NCBI GenBank assembly: GCA_021325145.1
Contig: JAJPHR010000016.1
Location: forward strand, 1-64,000
Length of the DNA stretch: 64,000 nucleotides
Source of the DNA: Verrucomicrobiota bacterium
GTDB taxonomy: Bacteria; Verrucomicrobiota; Verrucomicrobiia; Limisphaerales; Pedosphaeraceae
Reading direction: 5' to 3'
Below the pieces are notes generated by a model, which saw nothing but the letters and a program-made list of their open reading frames with translations, did not search any database and was not told the DNA's origin. Each line of letters starts with the position of its first letter. Within the stretch, counting starts at the first letter, position 1. Of the stretch, positions 52,333-64,000 are shown in pieces. The position numbers and the translations under genes are program-made.

Positions 52333-53148
52333 ATGAACATCAAAGGAAAAGTGGCAGTAGTGACGGGAGCGGCGGGAGGCATCGGTCGTGCCGTGGCGCT
52401 CGAACTTGCAAAAAGAGAGGTTGGACACTTGGCTCTGGTGGACAAGACCGAACTGGTCCATGCGTTCGCCACCGAAGTTAATCAAGCCAGCGGGCGGCAG
52501 GTGGCCATGGGTTATACCGGGGACGTGACGGAGGAAACCTTCCGCAGCTGGGTCTATCAAGATCTTCATCAAAAGCATGGGATTGTGAATATCTGCGTAC
52601 CCGCGGCGGGAATCACGCGGGACAGTCTCGCCGTGAAAGTGGAGAAGCAAACGGGCACGATAGCGATTTATCCCTCCAAGACCTTCCGATTGGTTACCGA
52701 GGTGAATTTAGTCGCGCCGGTTTATTGGGCTTTGGAGATGGTGGCCGGCATCGCCGATTACCGCCGCAAAAAGGGCCTGAAACGATGGGAACCATCGGAA
52801 GGACTGTTGGGGACCGTAATTTTTATCGGCTCCGTGTCCGCGCAGGGGAACAAGGGGCAGCTTAGTTATTCGGCCACGAAGGCCGGCTTGGAAGGGGCGG
52901 CCTCGACTTTGACGGCGGAAGCGATTTTTCATGGCGTCAAATGCGGGGTCATTCATCCCGGCTTTACCGACACCCCCATGGTGAGAGCCCTGGGCGATGA
53001 TTACATTCAGCAGAATATTATCCCGCAGACCCAGTTGCGAAGGCTCATTCAACCCGAGGAAATCGCGGATGCCATCTGCTTCATGATTTCCAACTCCGCC
53101 GTGAGCGGCTCTTTGTGGGCGGATGCCGGGTGGCGTCCGGCGGCTTGA
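52333..53148 (+). CDS. phaB: SDR oxidoreductase, PhaB-like (acetoacetyl-CoA reductase candidate)
   Basis: Likely reduces acetoacetyl-CoA to 3-hydroxybutyryl-CoA, the second step to PHB. The 271-residue classical SDR has TGAAGGIG (11-18), the NAG-equivalent VPAAGIT, and catalytic S167, Y179 and K183 (SVSAQGNKGQLSYSATKAG). The C-terminus GSLWADAGWRP matches the family. It is longer than canonical PhaB (about 247 residues) because of two inserts (about 104-118 and 142-158), and it lacks clear PhaB substrate-specific motifs, so FabG-like or another SDR is possible. Location beside phaR supports phaB. Confidence 0.75.
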   Translation: MNIKGKVAVVTGAAGGIGRAVALELAKREVGHLALVDKTELVHAFATEVNQASGRQVAMGYTGDVTEETFRSWVYQDLHQKHGIVNICVPAAGITRDSLAVKVEKQTGTIAIYPSKTFRLVTEVNLVAPVYWALEMVAGIADYRRKKGLKRWEPSEGLLGTVIFIGSVSAQGNKGQLSYSATKAGLEGAASTLTAEAIFHGVKCGVIHPGFTDTPMVRALGDDYIQQNIIPQTQLRRLIQPEEIADAICFMISNSAVSGSLWADAGWRPAA

Positions 53149-53223
53149 TAATTTGCTTTTGCGCAGGCGCGGGAGCGATAGTTACCAACCTTCGCTCCCG
53201 CAATAAACCCGCTCAGAACAGAC

Positions 53224-53442
53224 TCATAGGACAAATTCCACTTCGCACCGGTGGCGGTTCTGCTCCCGGTAATTGCGGACTGGAACGTGAAATATTGCGG
53301 CGTATTCCTCGCATAACTTGTATGCCGCATCCGCGCTGACGCAGGCCGAAGTGTCCCGCATGCCGCTGAAATCCGGCAGTTCCAGGTCAAGGTCAATCGG
53401 TTTGAGTTTGATCTTCCGAGCAGATTCGCCGGACTTTTTCAT
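53224..53442 (-). CDS. Small hypothetical protein
   Basis: A 72-residue product beginning MKKSGESARKIKLKPIDLDL, followed by ELPDFSGMRDTSACVSADAAYKLCEEYAAIFHVPVRNYREQNRH. It has reasonable protein character and a plausible start, with a basic N-terminus and a helix near 45-60. No family is recognised. It is the only candidate in the 353 bases between phaB and pyrG, and it could be spurious. Confidence 0.4.
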   Translation of the reverse strand: MKKSGESARKIKLKPIDLDLELPDFSGMRDTSACVSADAAYKLCEEYAAIFHVPVRNYREQNRHRCEVEFVL

Positions 53443-53501
53443 ACAAATCAACGGTTCCGTATTTCAAAACAAATCACGAACGGTGATGTCACCCAACGCG
53501 C

Positions 53502-55861
<2,360 letters not shown>

Positions 55862-56051
55862 GGGCCATGATTTAGCCAGAGAACCCGCGCCGTTGGAATG
55901 CTGAATTCCGGGCGAAAGTTTACGGGGTGTATCCTGGCGGTACCACCGCTTGAGCGGCGCGCTTCCAGCGTGCCAGTTAGACGGCATCTTGCCGCCAGCT
56001 TTTGGCAGTACTCGCAAGATGCGCCAGGCCGCGTCTAACGTCCCTTACGAA

Positions 56052-58346
56052 TCAATCACCCTGGTTAAGCACGCGAAAGAAGCCGCGTGGGCCGGTGTTG
56101 GTAATTGTGGCATTGTGGTTCGTCGTGATCAGCACATTGGCCCAGGTGACATCGGTGACGTTGGTTTTCATCTCCAGTTGGAACGGTCCGGCTCCTCCGA
56201 CCCAGTTCAGCGTCAGCGAGGATGCCGCATTGGAAACGCTGGTAAAGGTGGGTGCAACCGCCGCGAGGCTGCCGAACAACCCGTGAGTTTCTCCGTCAAT
56301 GCCCGCTGTAAAGTAGAGCGTGTGCGGGTCGCCGCCGCTGCCGCCATTGCCAAAAGCCAGCGCCCACAGCCCAGGAATGCCGATCGGTGTGTTGTTCGTG
56401 TCGTTCAACCGGCCGAGCCATTGTCCCGTCGGCGAGAAGACATTGATCCCGCCGTCGCCGAAGTTGCCAATGAGCACGTCGCCTCCGAAAGCACCGAAGG
56501 CCGGCGCTTTGGCAACTCCCCAGGGCGAATTCAGAACTCCTTGCGACGCAAATCGTTGGACCAGCCGGCCGGCGGTGTCGAAAACATTCACATAGCCGTT
56601 GCCTGAACCGGGTATGTCATCGTGCGCGGCTCCGTCCTGCTTGGCATACGTGACATACAGTTGGCCGCCCACATTTTGAATGTTGAAAGGCGCAAAGCCC
56701 GCCGGAATATTCGTGTCCGAAAAATTGCCGGCCGGGGTGGCTGGATTGAAGTTGCCGTCGAACACATCGATTCGGCCATTGTGAAAATCGGCGGCGTAAA
56801 TGTAATTGCTCCCGCTGGCGCTTCCCGTCGCAAGCCCTTTATACACGGTGCCTTGGGCCGAATTGTCCACCTTCCGAACTGCCGCTGCGCCACTGGCCCA
56901 GGCGGCAATGACTCCGTCCTCAGTGGCAAAGATGAAATGCGCGGCGACGTTGTTACTGACGATAAAATTGGTCGTCGTATTTGCGATAGTGCCCGTGGGT
57001 GTTCCCATATTGGTGGGTGTGCTGCCGGGAGGCGGGATGCTCACCACCAGGGCCTGCGGAGTGCCGGTGGTGTTGTAGAGCGTCGAGAGGCCCGAGCCGT
57101 TGTCACAAATCCAGAACGGACTGGCCGCATTGAAGGAGATTCCCCACGGGTTGACGAGATTGGTATCAGTGTGCGCCGCCATTCCGGGAATGTCGGAGAC
57201 AAGATTGCTCTGGACATAGACGTTGCCCACCGTGGTGCTCGGATAGAGCGGGTTGAGGCTCCCGAACAAGCCATTGTTTTCAGAGTTGATTCCCGCCGTG
57301 AAATAAAGTGTCCCCGTGCTTCCGCCACTGTGGCCGTTGCCAAAAGCAATGGCCCAGAGGCCTGGTTGGACGAGCGGAAGACCGTTGGCGTCGTTCAAAG
57401 CCGCCAGCCATTCGCCGCTGGTCGGATCAAAAGCGTTGATTTTACCGTCCTTAAAATTGGCAACGAGAATATCGCCGGCAAAAGGCCCAAATCCGGCGGG
57501 CGCCACCGCCATGCCCCAAGGCGAGTTGAGGGTTCCTCGCTGGGCGAACCCTTGGAGAAGGTTGCCGCTGGTGTCAAATATGTCCACATACCCATTCCCC
57601 GGCCCGCCAACGTCATCATGCTTCTCGGCATCCTGAAAGGCGAAGGTGACGAAAAGCCGCCCACCGATGTTTTCAATGCCGAACGGCGCATACCCGGCTG
57701 GAAGACCGAGGTCTGAAAACGAACCGGCCAGATGGTAATTGGTGTCAAACATGTCCACCTGTCCGTTATGGAAATCAGTGGCGTAAATGAAATTGCTTCC
57801 ACCACTGACACCAGCCGCCAGTCCTTTGAAAACGGCATTCGAGGCTGAAAAATCCACCTTCAATACCGCGACCGCGCCGCTGTTCCAGGCGGAAATAGTT
57901 CCGTCCTCAGTCGAAAAGATGAAATGCGCCGTATTCGTGCCAGTGGCCAGGAAGCCTGGGACTGAATTGGCGATGACGCCGGTCGGAGACGAGTGATTGG
58001 TTTGGCCCGCAGGAGGCGGGACGGTGACGACCACGGCTTGAACGGCCCCGGTGCTGTTGTAGAGCGTGGAGAGGCCCGTGCCATTGTCCGCCACCCAAAA
58101 CGGGCTGGTGGCGCTGAAGGCAAGTCCCCAGGGATTGACGAGATTCGTGTCCTTAACGGCAGCCAGTCCCGGGAGGTTCGAGACTAGGTTGCTTTGCACG
58201 AAAGCATTTTGCGCCAAAGCCGGCTTGGCGATTAACACGGCCATAACGGCGCCGATGATTAGAAGAGCACGGACTAAGCAGATTCTGGCGCCGGAAGCGG
58301 TCCTGACCACGGGGCGCCTGATCGAATACAAGCGAGATAGTTTCAT
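56052..58346 (-). CDS. Tandem TIGR03118 secreted beta-propeller protein
   Basis: A 764-residue secreted protein. A signal peptide ends at ...KPALAQ near residue 45, after a basic stretch and hydrophobic segment. Two copies of a TIGR03118-type propeller follow (about 47-372 and 378-700), each opening FVQSNLVSNLPGLA / YVQSNLVSDIPGMA and sharing NPWGLAFSATSPFWVADNGTG-like, GVHGxxFIYA-DFHNGQVD and LNSPWGMAVAPAGFG-type segments. The C-terminus (FTSVSNAASSLTLNWVGGAGPFQLEMKTN...RGFFRVLNQGD) is a fibronectin-like ending. The family is named from a Verrucomicrobia/Planctomycete expansion; function unknown. The duplication is probably internal. Confidence 0.85.
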   Translation of the reverse strand: MKLSRLYSIRRPVVRTASGARICLVRALLIIGAVMAVLIAKPALAQNAFVQSNLVSNLPGLAAVKDTNLVNPWGLAFSATSPFWVADNGTGLSTLYNSTGAVQAVVVTVPPPAGQTNHSSPTGVIANSVPGFLATGTNTAHFIFSTEDGTISAWNSGAVAVLKVDFSASNAVFKGLAAGVSGGSNFIYATDFHNGQVDMFDTNYHLAGSFSDLGLPAGYAPFGIENIGGRLFVTFAFQDAEKHDDVGGPGNGYVDIFDTSGNLLQGFAQRGTLNSPWGMAVAPAGFGPFAGDILVANFKDGKINAFDPTSGEWLAALNDANGLPLVQPGLWAIAFGNGHSGGSTGTLYFTAGINSENNGLFGSLNPLYPSTTVGNVYVQSNLVSDIPGMAAHTDTNLVNPWGISFNAASPFWICDNGSGLSTLYNTTGTPQALVVSIPPPGSTPTNMGTPTGTIANTTTNFIVSNNVAAHFIFATEDGVIAAWASGAAAVRKVDNSAQGTVYKGLATGSASGSNYIYAADFHNGRIDVFDGNFNPATPAGNFSDTNIPAGFAPFNIQNVGGQLYVTYAKQDGAAHDDIPGSGNGYVNVFDTAGRLVQRFASQGVLNSPWGVAKAPAFGAFGGDVLIGNFGDGGINVFSPTGQWLGRLNDTNNTPIGIPGLWALAFGNGGSGGDPHTLYFTAGIDGETHGLFGSLAAVAPTFTSVSNAASSLTLNWVGGAGPFQLEMKTNVTDVTWANVLITTNHNATITNTGPRGFFRVLNQGD

Positions 58347-58593
58347 GGTAGCGGTTCATTCCGATGACTGCGTTCACTTCTCGTCAGGTTAGTCGCGGCG
58401 CAAGACACAACAGCTTGCTGAACTGTGAGGCACGAACTCGTGATTTGTTTCCGGAGGATGTTGCCTGGCTCCCTCATGATCCCGTCGATGAGATGGAAAG
58501 CCACGAATATCCCATAGTTCCGGCGAAAAGTGAAAAAACTGTAATTGAATAGGTCTTGCAATGGGGGGCTGATTGAAATTGATTTAGCCCCAC

Positions 58594-60018
58594 TTGAATC
58601 GTTGGTCGATCATTCTGGCAAGCTTGATAGTCGGATTGGGGGTCGCGGGGTGCGCTCGCTTTCGCGATCATCCGCTCTCCCCGGCCCAAACCGCGAACAG
58701 CCTCGAATCCCGCCGGCTCGACACGCCCGATTTCCGCCGGTTCCTGGCAACCAACCTTTCGCGCTCCTTTCCCGAATGGCCGCCCAAAACGTGGGATTTC
58801 GACATGCTCACGCTGGCGGCGATGTATTATCACCCCAGCCTCGAAGTCGCCCGCGCGCAATGGGCCGTGGCCGAGGGCGGCGACAAAACGGCCGCGGAAC
58901 GCCCCAACCCCGTCCTGACCGCCCAACCGGGCTACAGTTTGTCGCCTTCGAGCGGGCCTTCGCCATGGACCCCCACGGTAAGCCTGGACATCCCCATTGA
59001 AACCATGGGCAAACGCAGATATCGCATGGACCAGGCGCGCTATTTGTCGGACTCGGCCCGCCTCGGTATCATCACGGCGGCCTGGCAGGTGCGCAGCAAT
59101 TTGCGCAGGAGTTTGATTGATTTCGCCGGCGCGCGGCAACGGGAGAGCTTGTTGAAGCAGGAACTGGCGTTGCACGACCGCATCGTGCAGTCGTTGGAGC
59201 AACGACTGGAGGCCGGGGCGGTTGCCAGTTCAGAAGTGGGCCTGGTGCGCATCGCCCGCGAACGGACCCAGTTGGATTGGCTGGACGCGCGGCGGTTGAG
59301 CAGCGAGGCGCTGGCGCGGGTCGCCGATTCCATTGGCGTGACTGTGGCCGCGCTCCAAGGGCTGAATTTGCCCGATCAAATTTCCCCGTCCCTGAGTGTC
59401 GAGGAATTGATGTCGGCAAATCTGCGGCGACAAGCATTGCTGGGACGGGCGGATCTTTTGAGCGCCCTGTCAGATTACGCCGCGAGCCAGGCGGCCTTGC
59501 AACTCGAGATTGCCAGGCAATACCCGGACATCCATCTCGGCCCCAGCTACAACTACGACCAGAACAACCAGAAAATCTTTCTCGGTATCACGATGGATCT
59601 CCCGGTGTTAAACCAAAACCAGGGCCCGATTGCCGAAGCCGAAGCCCGCCGAACGCAGGCGGCGGCGCGCTTCAACGAACTCCAGACGAAAGTGATCAAC
59701 GAAATCGACGGCGCGGTCATGTCCTATCGGGCAACCGAACAGCAACTGTCCTCGTTGGACACGCTTCTCGTCGCGCAACGCAAACAAACTGAGTCGGTCG
59801 CCGCCCAGGTCAACGCCGGCGCGGCGGATCCGTTGGATTTGCTGAATGCCCAATTGGAACTGAGCGTCGGCGAACTGGCGCGCCTGGACGGTCACTTGCG
59901 GCTTGAGCAGGCGCTGGGCGCAATCGAGGACGCGCTGCAACGGCCCGCGGCCGCGTTGAAGCCATCCTTGGTCGAGCAGTCCCACAGCGCCCAGGCGATG
60001 AAGGAGAACCACCCGTGA
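58594..60018 (+). CDS. TolC-type outer-membrane efflux lipoprotein
   Basis: A 474-residue outer-membrane factor. TTG 58594 is chosen because it gives a lipoprotein signal (MNRWSIILASLIVGLGVAGC, lipid cysteine C20). The body shows the two OEP halves with paired repeats (LTLAAMYYHPSLEVARAQWAVAEG and SALSDYAASQAALQLEIARQYPDIHLGPSYNYDQN), then DPLDLLNAQLELSVGEL. Residues match the metal-efflux CzcC/CusC group. Its stop overlaps the next start (GTGA), so it is the first gene of an RND efflux operon. No regulator is visible before it. Confidence 0.88.
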   Translation: MNRWSIILASLIVGLGVAGCARFRDHPLSPAQTANSLESRRLDTPDFRRFLATNLSRSFPEWPPKTWDFDMLTLAAMYYHPSLEVARAQWAVAEGGDKTAAERPNPVLTAQPGYSLSPSSGPSPWTPTVSLDIPIETMGKRRYRMDQARYLSDSARLGIITAAWQVRSNLRRSLIDFAGARQRESLLKQELALHDRIVQSLEQRLEAGAVASSEVGLVRIARERTQLDWLDARRLSSEALARVADSIGVTVAALQGLNLPDQISPSLSVEELMSANLRRQALLGRADLLSALSDYAASQAALQLEIARQYPDIHLGPSYNYDQNNQKIFLGITMDLPVLNQNQGPIAEAEARRTQAAARFNELQTKVINEIDGAVMSYRATEQQLSSLDTLLVAQRKQTESVAAQVNAGAADPLDLLNAQLELSVGELARLDGHLRLEQALGAIEDALQRPAAALKPSLVEQSHSAQAMKENHP

Positions 60019-61028
60019 AAAAAGTTATTCTGGCAGTTGTATGCGTTTTGATTGGCGTCGGCCTGGGCGTTTTATGGATGAAGACACATGGCGCCGCCGC
60101 CGCCCCGGCGGCCGGAGACAAACCCGCCGAGAAAGCCGTGGACGATGAGGCGGGCCCCACCATGGAAACCGACACGAATGGCAATGTCGTCATCAACATG
60201 AATGACGAAATGCAGGGGAACATCGGCATCAAAGTGGCGGGCGTAAAAGCGGCTTCATTCAGCCCGGAATTAAAAGGTTACGGGCGCGTGCAGGATCCCG
60301 CGCCGCTGGTGGCGCTGATGATGGAACTGGCCTCGGCGCAGGCGGCCTACGTGGCTTCGAGCAATGATTTGGTGCGCCTCAAAACTCTTGCGGCGCAGAA
60401 CAACACCTCCGCGCGCGCCCTGCAAACCGCCGAGGCCACCGCGCTACACGACCAGTTAGCCGTCCAATCCGCCAGGGATCGCCTGACCCTGACGTGGGGG
60501 AAATCCCTGGCCGAGCGCAATGATCTGCCGGCTTTGATTCAATCGCTGGCTTCACTCAGCAATGCCCTGGTGCGGATCGATCTGCCCGCGGGAGTGACGT
60601 TGGATTCGCCACCCACGGGCGCGCGCGTTGTCACTCTATCCGGAAGCGCGATTGAGGCGGAGTTTCTCGGGTTGGCCGCGAATGTTGACCCGCAAAATCA
60701 AGGGCGGGGATTTAACTTTCTTGCGAAATTGGATTCGACGCGGCTGCTGCCGAATGAAGCGGTCACCGGCTACCTGAAGGTCGCCGGCGAACCCATTTCC
60801 GGCGTCATTGTTCCGCGCGACGCAGTGGTGCGCACCGATGGCTCGGGCTGGGTGTACGTCCTAAGCAAAAGTTCCGAGGCGTTTACCCGTTTACCCGTGA
60901 GCCTTGACCATGCCACCGAGGACGGATGGTTTGAGACCAACGGCCTGACCGCGAAGAATTATGTCGTGGTCACCGGCGCGCAAACCCTGCTATCGCAGGA
61001 AATGAAAGCTTTGCTCAAGCCGGACTAG
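60015..61028 (+). CDS. RND efflux periplasmic adaptor (CusB/CzcB-like)
   Basis: A 337-residue membrane-fusion protein linking the pump to the outer-membrane channel. Membrane anchor MKKVILAVVCVLIGVGLGVLW, then an Ala/Pro-rich linker. Next come a coiled-coil hairpin (MMELASAQAAYVASSNDLVRLKTLAAQNNTSARALQTAEATALHDQLAVQSARDRL) and beta-barrel parts (ISGVIVPRDAVVRTDGSGWVYVLS). It starts with GTG 60015 overlapping the TolC gene's TGA, showing translational coupling. It is shorter than many adaptors and lacks a lipoyl half-motif as clear as in others. Most likely for heavy metals, judging by the pump. Confidence 0.82.
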   Translation: MKKVILAVVCVLIGVGLGVLWMKTHGAAAAPAAGDKPAEKAVDDEAGPTMETDTNGNVVINMNDEMQGNIGIKVAGVKAASFSPELKGYGRVQDPAPLVALMMELASAQAAYVASSNDLVRLKTLAAQNNTSARALQTAEATALHDQLAVQSARDRLTLTWGKSLAERNDLPALIQSLASLSNALVRIDLPAGVTLDSPPTGARVVTLSGSAIEAEFLGLAANVDPQNQGRGFNFLAKLDSTRLLPNEAVTGYLKVAGEPISGVIVPRDAVVRTDGSGWVYVLSKSSEAFTRLPVSLDHATEDGWFETNGLTAKNYVVVTGAQTLLSQEMKALLKPD

Positions 61029-61031
61029 CCC

Positions 61032-64000
61032 ATGCTCAACTGGATCGTCCATTTCTCCTTGCGATTTCGGGGGGTAATCGTAGCCCTGGCCTGTGTGGCC
61101 ATCGGCTACGGCATTTACGTGGCGAAGAACGCGAAACTGGATGTCTTTCCAAATTTCGTGCCGCCGCAGGTCGAGGTGCAAACCGAAGCGCCCGGGTTGT
61201 CGCCGGAACAGGTCGAGGTGCTCGTGACCCTGCCCATCGAAAACACCATCAACGGCCTGGGCAACATGGAATCGCTGCGTTCGGAATCGATCCAGGGCCT
61301 CTCAGTCATTACGGCGGTGTTCAAGGAAGGCACGGATATTTTCATCGCCCGCCAAATGCTGGCGGAAAAGTTGGGTGAAACCGCGGGGCAGTTGCCCGCG
61401 GCGGCCAAGGTGCCGAGGATGAGCCCGCTTACTTCGTCCACGATGGATCTGCTGAAGGTCGGATTGCTGTCCGACAAGCTGTCACCGATGGAATTGCGAA
61501 CGCTGGCCGATTGGACGGTCAAACCGCGTTTGCTGGCGGTACCCGGCGTGGCGCACTGTATCGTGTTCGGCGGCCAGGTGCGGCAGTTGCAAATCCAGGT
61601 CAGGCCGGACCGTTTGGTTGCGTACGACCTGTCCATTTCGGACGTATTAACAGCCGCCAAAGCATCCACCGGGGTGATGGGCGCGGGCTTCGTCGAAAAC
61701 TCGAACCAGCGCATTCTGCTTCAAACGGAAGGCGAACTGCGCACTCCAAAAGCGCTTGGCGAAGTGGTGGTCGCGCAGCATGGCGGCCAAAGCGTGCGGT
61801 TGAAAGACGTGTCCGACGTGCGTGAAGGGCCGGAGCCGAAGTTCGGGGACGCGCTGATTCAGGGCCAGCCGGGAATTCTCCTATCCATGGCCAGCCAGTA
61901 CGGGGCCAATACCATGGAAGTGACCCTGGCGGTGGAAGCGGCGCTGAACGAAATGAAACCGCTTTTCGAAAAGGAAGGAGTCCAGTTATATCCGGGCCTG
62001 CACCGTCCCGCGACGTTCATCGAGAACTCGCTGAGGAACATCCGGCATTCGCTCTACCTGGGCGGCATTCTCGTGGCGGTGGTGCTGTTCCTTTTCCTGG
62101 GTCATTTTCGCACCGCGTTCATTTCACTCACCGCGATCCCCCTTTCGCTGCTCACCGCCATCGTGCTGCTCGACAAATTCGGGATCACACTCAACACCAT
62201 CACCCTCGGCGGACTGGCGATTGCCATCGGCGAAGTGGTGGACGACGCAATCATTGACGTCGAGAACATTTTCCGCCGCCTGCGCGAAAACCAGCAGTTG
62301 CCAAAACCGCGCCCGCCGTTTCGCGTGGTGTGGGAGGCGTCGTTGGAAGTTCGAAGCGCGGTGGTTTATGCGACGTTCATCGTGGCGCTGGTTTTCCTGC
62401 CGGTGCTGACGTTGACAGGATTGCAAGGCAGCTTTTTTGCGCCGCTCGCCCTGAGCTATATTTTGGCGATCATGGCGTCGCTGGCCGTGGCGCTCACCGT
62501 GACGCCGGCGCTGGCGCTGATCTTTTTCGCCAAGGGCGTAAAGGAATCGGGGGAACCGCGGCTCCAACGCGGCCTGAAGGCGCTGTATCACCGGGTCATT
62601 CACGGCCTGGCAAATTGGCCGCGCGCCGTGATGTTGGGCGTCGCGGTGGTGTGCGTGGGCACTTTGCTTTTGCTGCCGCATTTTGGCAGCGAGTTTCTGC
62701 CCGAGTTCCGCGAGGGACATTTTGTGTGCGGCGTCCAGATGGTGCCCGGAACTTCGCTGCAAGAAATGCTGCGCATGGGCGAAGTGATTACGTCGGAGAT
62801 GTTGAAGAATTCGAACATTGCCACGGTGGAACAGCAGGTGGGCCGCGCCGAGCAAGGCGAGGACACCTGGGCACCGCATCGCTGCGAATTCCATGTGGAG
62901 TTGAAGCCGGGCCTGGACGGTGAAACGACGGAAAAAATGGGCGACTTTCTCCGCGACGTGTTCTCGAAATATCCCGGCCTCCAGTTTGAAGTGCAGACAT
63001 TTCTGGGCGATCGGATTGGCGAAACCATCAGCGGCGAAACCGCGCCGGTGGTCGCCAATGTTTTCGGCGAGGACCTGGATGTCATTGATGCCAAGGCGAA
63101 GGAAGTGGCCCAGGTGCTGGCCGCAGTGCCGGGAGCAGCCGATGTGCAGGTGAAAGCCCTCCCGGGCGCGCCGGCCGTGGCCGTGCGCTTGCGCAACGAC
63201 CGCTTGACGCAGTTGGGCTTCCGTCCGGTGGAAGCGCTTGAGGCCATTGAAGCCGCGTACCAGGGCGCGCTCGTGGCGCAGGTCCACGATGGCAACCGCG
63301 TTTCGGATGTCGAGGTGATTTTGGACGACGCCAGCCGTCGCGAGCCGGAGCAAATCAAGTCATTGAAGCTAAAAAATGCCGATGGACTGCGTGTGCCTTT
63401 GCAGGAGCTGGCGGATGTGTCGTTGACCAAGGTCCGTTCGAGTATCCTGCACGACGGCGCGCGCCGCCGCCAGGTTGTGACCTGCACCCCAAAGGGACGC
63501 GATGTGACTTCATTTGTGGACGACGCAAAAAAACAGGTCGCGGCGAAAATTCAGTTTCCCAAGGGTGTCTATGTCATCTTCACCGGCGCGGCGGAAGCCA
63601 CGGCCAAGGCGCAGCAACAGTTGCTGCTGAACTCGGCCGTTGCCAGCGTCGGCATCATTTTGTTGCTGGTCATCGTGACCGGCAACTGGCGGAACCTGCT
63701 GTTGATCCTGGCGAATGTGCCGTTCGCGCTCGTGGGTGGCGTGCTGGCGGTTTATTTCACCGGAGCGTTTGGCGACGCGGGCGAGAGCGGTTTGACCATC
63801 GGTTCGTTGGTCGGGTTCGTGACGTTGTTCGGCATCACCACACGCAACTCCATCATGATGATTTCGCACTTCGAACATCTTGTCCAGAAGGAGGGCATGG
63901 CCTGGAACCTGGAAACGGCCGTGCGCGGCGCTTCCGAGCGGCTCATTCCCATTCTGATGACGGCGCTGGTGACGGCGCTGGGATTGCTGCCGCTGGCGAT
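61032..64000 (+). CDS. RND heavy-metal efflux pump (CzcA/CusA-like), 3' end outside window
   Basis: A proton-driven inner-membrane exporter; the frame runs off the right edge after about 989 residues, near complete for a CzcA/CusA protein of about 1040. N-terminal TM1 and porter PN1 (LDVFPNFVPPQVEVQTEAPGLSPEQVEVLVTLPIE) are clear. TLGGLAIAIGEVVDDAIIDVENIFRRLREN is the HME-RND TM4 signature with proton-relay acids, and GSLVGFVTLFGITTRNSIMMISHFEHL is the TM11-12 signature. The family exports monovalent or divalent metals. Three bases after the adaptor's stop. Its C-terminal helices and any later genes cannot be seen. Confidence 0.92.
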   Translation, partial: MLNWIVHFSLRFRGVIVALACVAIGYGIYVAKNAKLDVFPNFVPPQVEVQTEAPGLSPEQVEVLVTLPIENTINGLGNMESLRSESIQGLSVITAVFKEGTDIFIARQMLAEKLGETAGQLPAAAKVPRMSPLTSSTMDLLKVGLLSDKLSPMELRTLADWTVKPRLLAVPGVAHCIVFGGQVRQLQIQVRPDRLVAYDLSISDVLTAAKASTGVMGAGFVENSNQRILLQTEGELRTPKALGEVVVAQHGGQSVRLKDVSDVREGPEPKFGDALIQGQPGILLSMASQYGANTMEVTLAVEAALNEMKPLFEKEGVQLYPGLHRPATFIENSLRNIRHSLYLGGILVAVVLFLFLGHFRTAFISLTAIPLSLLTAIVLLDKFGITLNTITLGGLAIAIGEVVDDAIIDVENIFRRLRENQQLPKPRPPFRVVWEASLEVRSAVVYATFIVALVFLPVLTLTGLQGSFFAPLALSYILAIMASLAVALTVTPALALIFFAKGVKESGEPRLQRGLKALYHRVIHGLANWPRAVMLGVAVVCVGTLLLLPHFGSEFLPEFREGHFVCGVQMVPGTSLQEMLRMGEVITSEMLKNSNIATVEQQVGRAEQGEDTWAPHRCEFHVELKPGLDGETTEKMGDFLRDVFSKYPGLQFEVQTFLGDRIGETISGETAPVVANVFGEDLDVIDAKAKEVAQVLAAVPGAADVQVKALPGAPAVAVRLRNDRLTQLGFRPVEALEAIEAAYQGALVAQVHDGNRVSDVEVILDDASRREPEQIKSLKLKNADGLRVPLQELADVSLTKVRSSILHDGARRRQVVTCTPKGRDVTSFVDDAKKQVAAKIQFPKGVYVIFTGAAEATAKAQQQLLLNSAVASVGIILLLVIVTGNWRNLLLILANVPFALVGGVLAVYFTGAFGDAGESGLTIGSLVGFVTLFGITTRNSIMMISHFEHLVQKEGMAWNLETAVRGASERLIPILMTALVTALGLLPLA

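Overview
The window looks like chromosomal DNA of a soil or freshwater Verrucomicrobiota (Pedosphaera/Limisphaerales-like); this is inferred from gene content, not from a marker phylogeny. The pointers are: GC near 60%, a DUF4159 protein, a PVC-type cytochrome c heme-binding protein, TIGR03118 and Ig/LamG secreted proteins with C-termini typical of the phylum, an SxtJ/DUF5989/carbamoyltransferase locus, and many short dispersed palindromic repeats between genes. There is one tRNA (Pro, CGG), no rRNA, no CRISPR array and no prophage.

Layout. 0-5.2 kb: a DUF4159 protein, then a tight four-gene unit (HEAT repeats, a receiver-DUF4388-roadblock-like regulator, a small roadblock-like protein, and a ChpT-like histidine phosphotransfer candidate) that reads as an undescribed signalling module. 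5.2-26 kb: mostly housekeeping and metabolism (tyrS, HupE-like, PhoH, GST-like, a nucleotidyltransferase pair, LysR next to isocitrate lyase, ogt, a cytochrome c protein, nagA-like, an epimerase, glyS, DUF2127, larB, argG). 26-30 kb: an accessory region with 709-bp-spaced duplications, a REP-type (Y1) transposase flanked by inverted palindrome modules, and an orphan DUF3631 helicase-like gene. 29.7-33.1 kb: the carbamoyltransferase/SxtJ/DUF5989 cluster. 33-42.8 kb: dehydrogenases, membrane proteins, tRNA-Pro, trmB, and a stress-like set (DUF892, SRPBCC, formaldehyde-dehydrogenase-like, double DUF6328). 43-46.3 kb: a very large secreted Ig/LamG protein. 47.4-53.1 kb: a polyhydroxyalkanoate (PHA) island (phaC, phaE-like, phaA, phasin-like, phaR, phaB-like). 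53.5-55.9 kb: kdsB-pyrG. 56-58.3 kb: a tandem TIGR03118 protein. 58.6 kb to the end: an RND heavy-metal efflux operon whose pump gene runs off the window.

How it fits together: isocitrate lyase and the PHA island both handle acetyl-CoA, which suggests a carbon-storing heterotroph. kdsB implies a Kdo-containing LPS, and with the TolC/RND system it indicates a Gram-negative envelope. The most novel parts are the four-gene signalling unit, the transposase with mirrored palindrome modules, and the conserved but uncharacterised carbamoyltransferase cluster.
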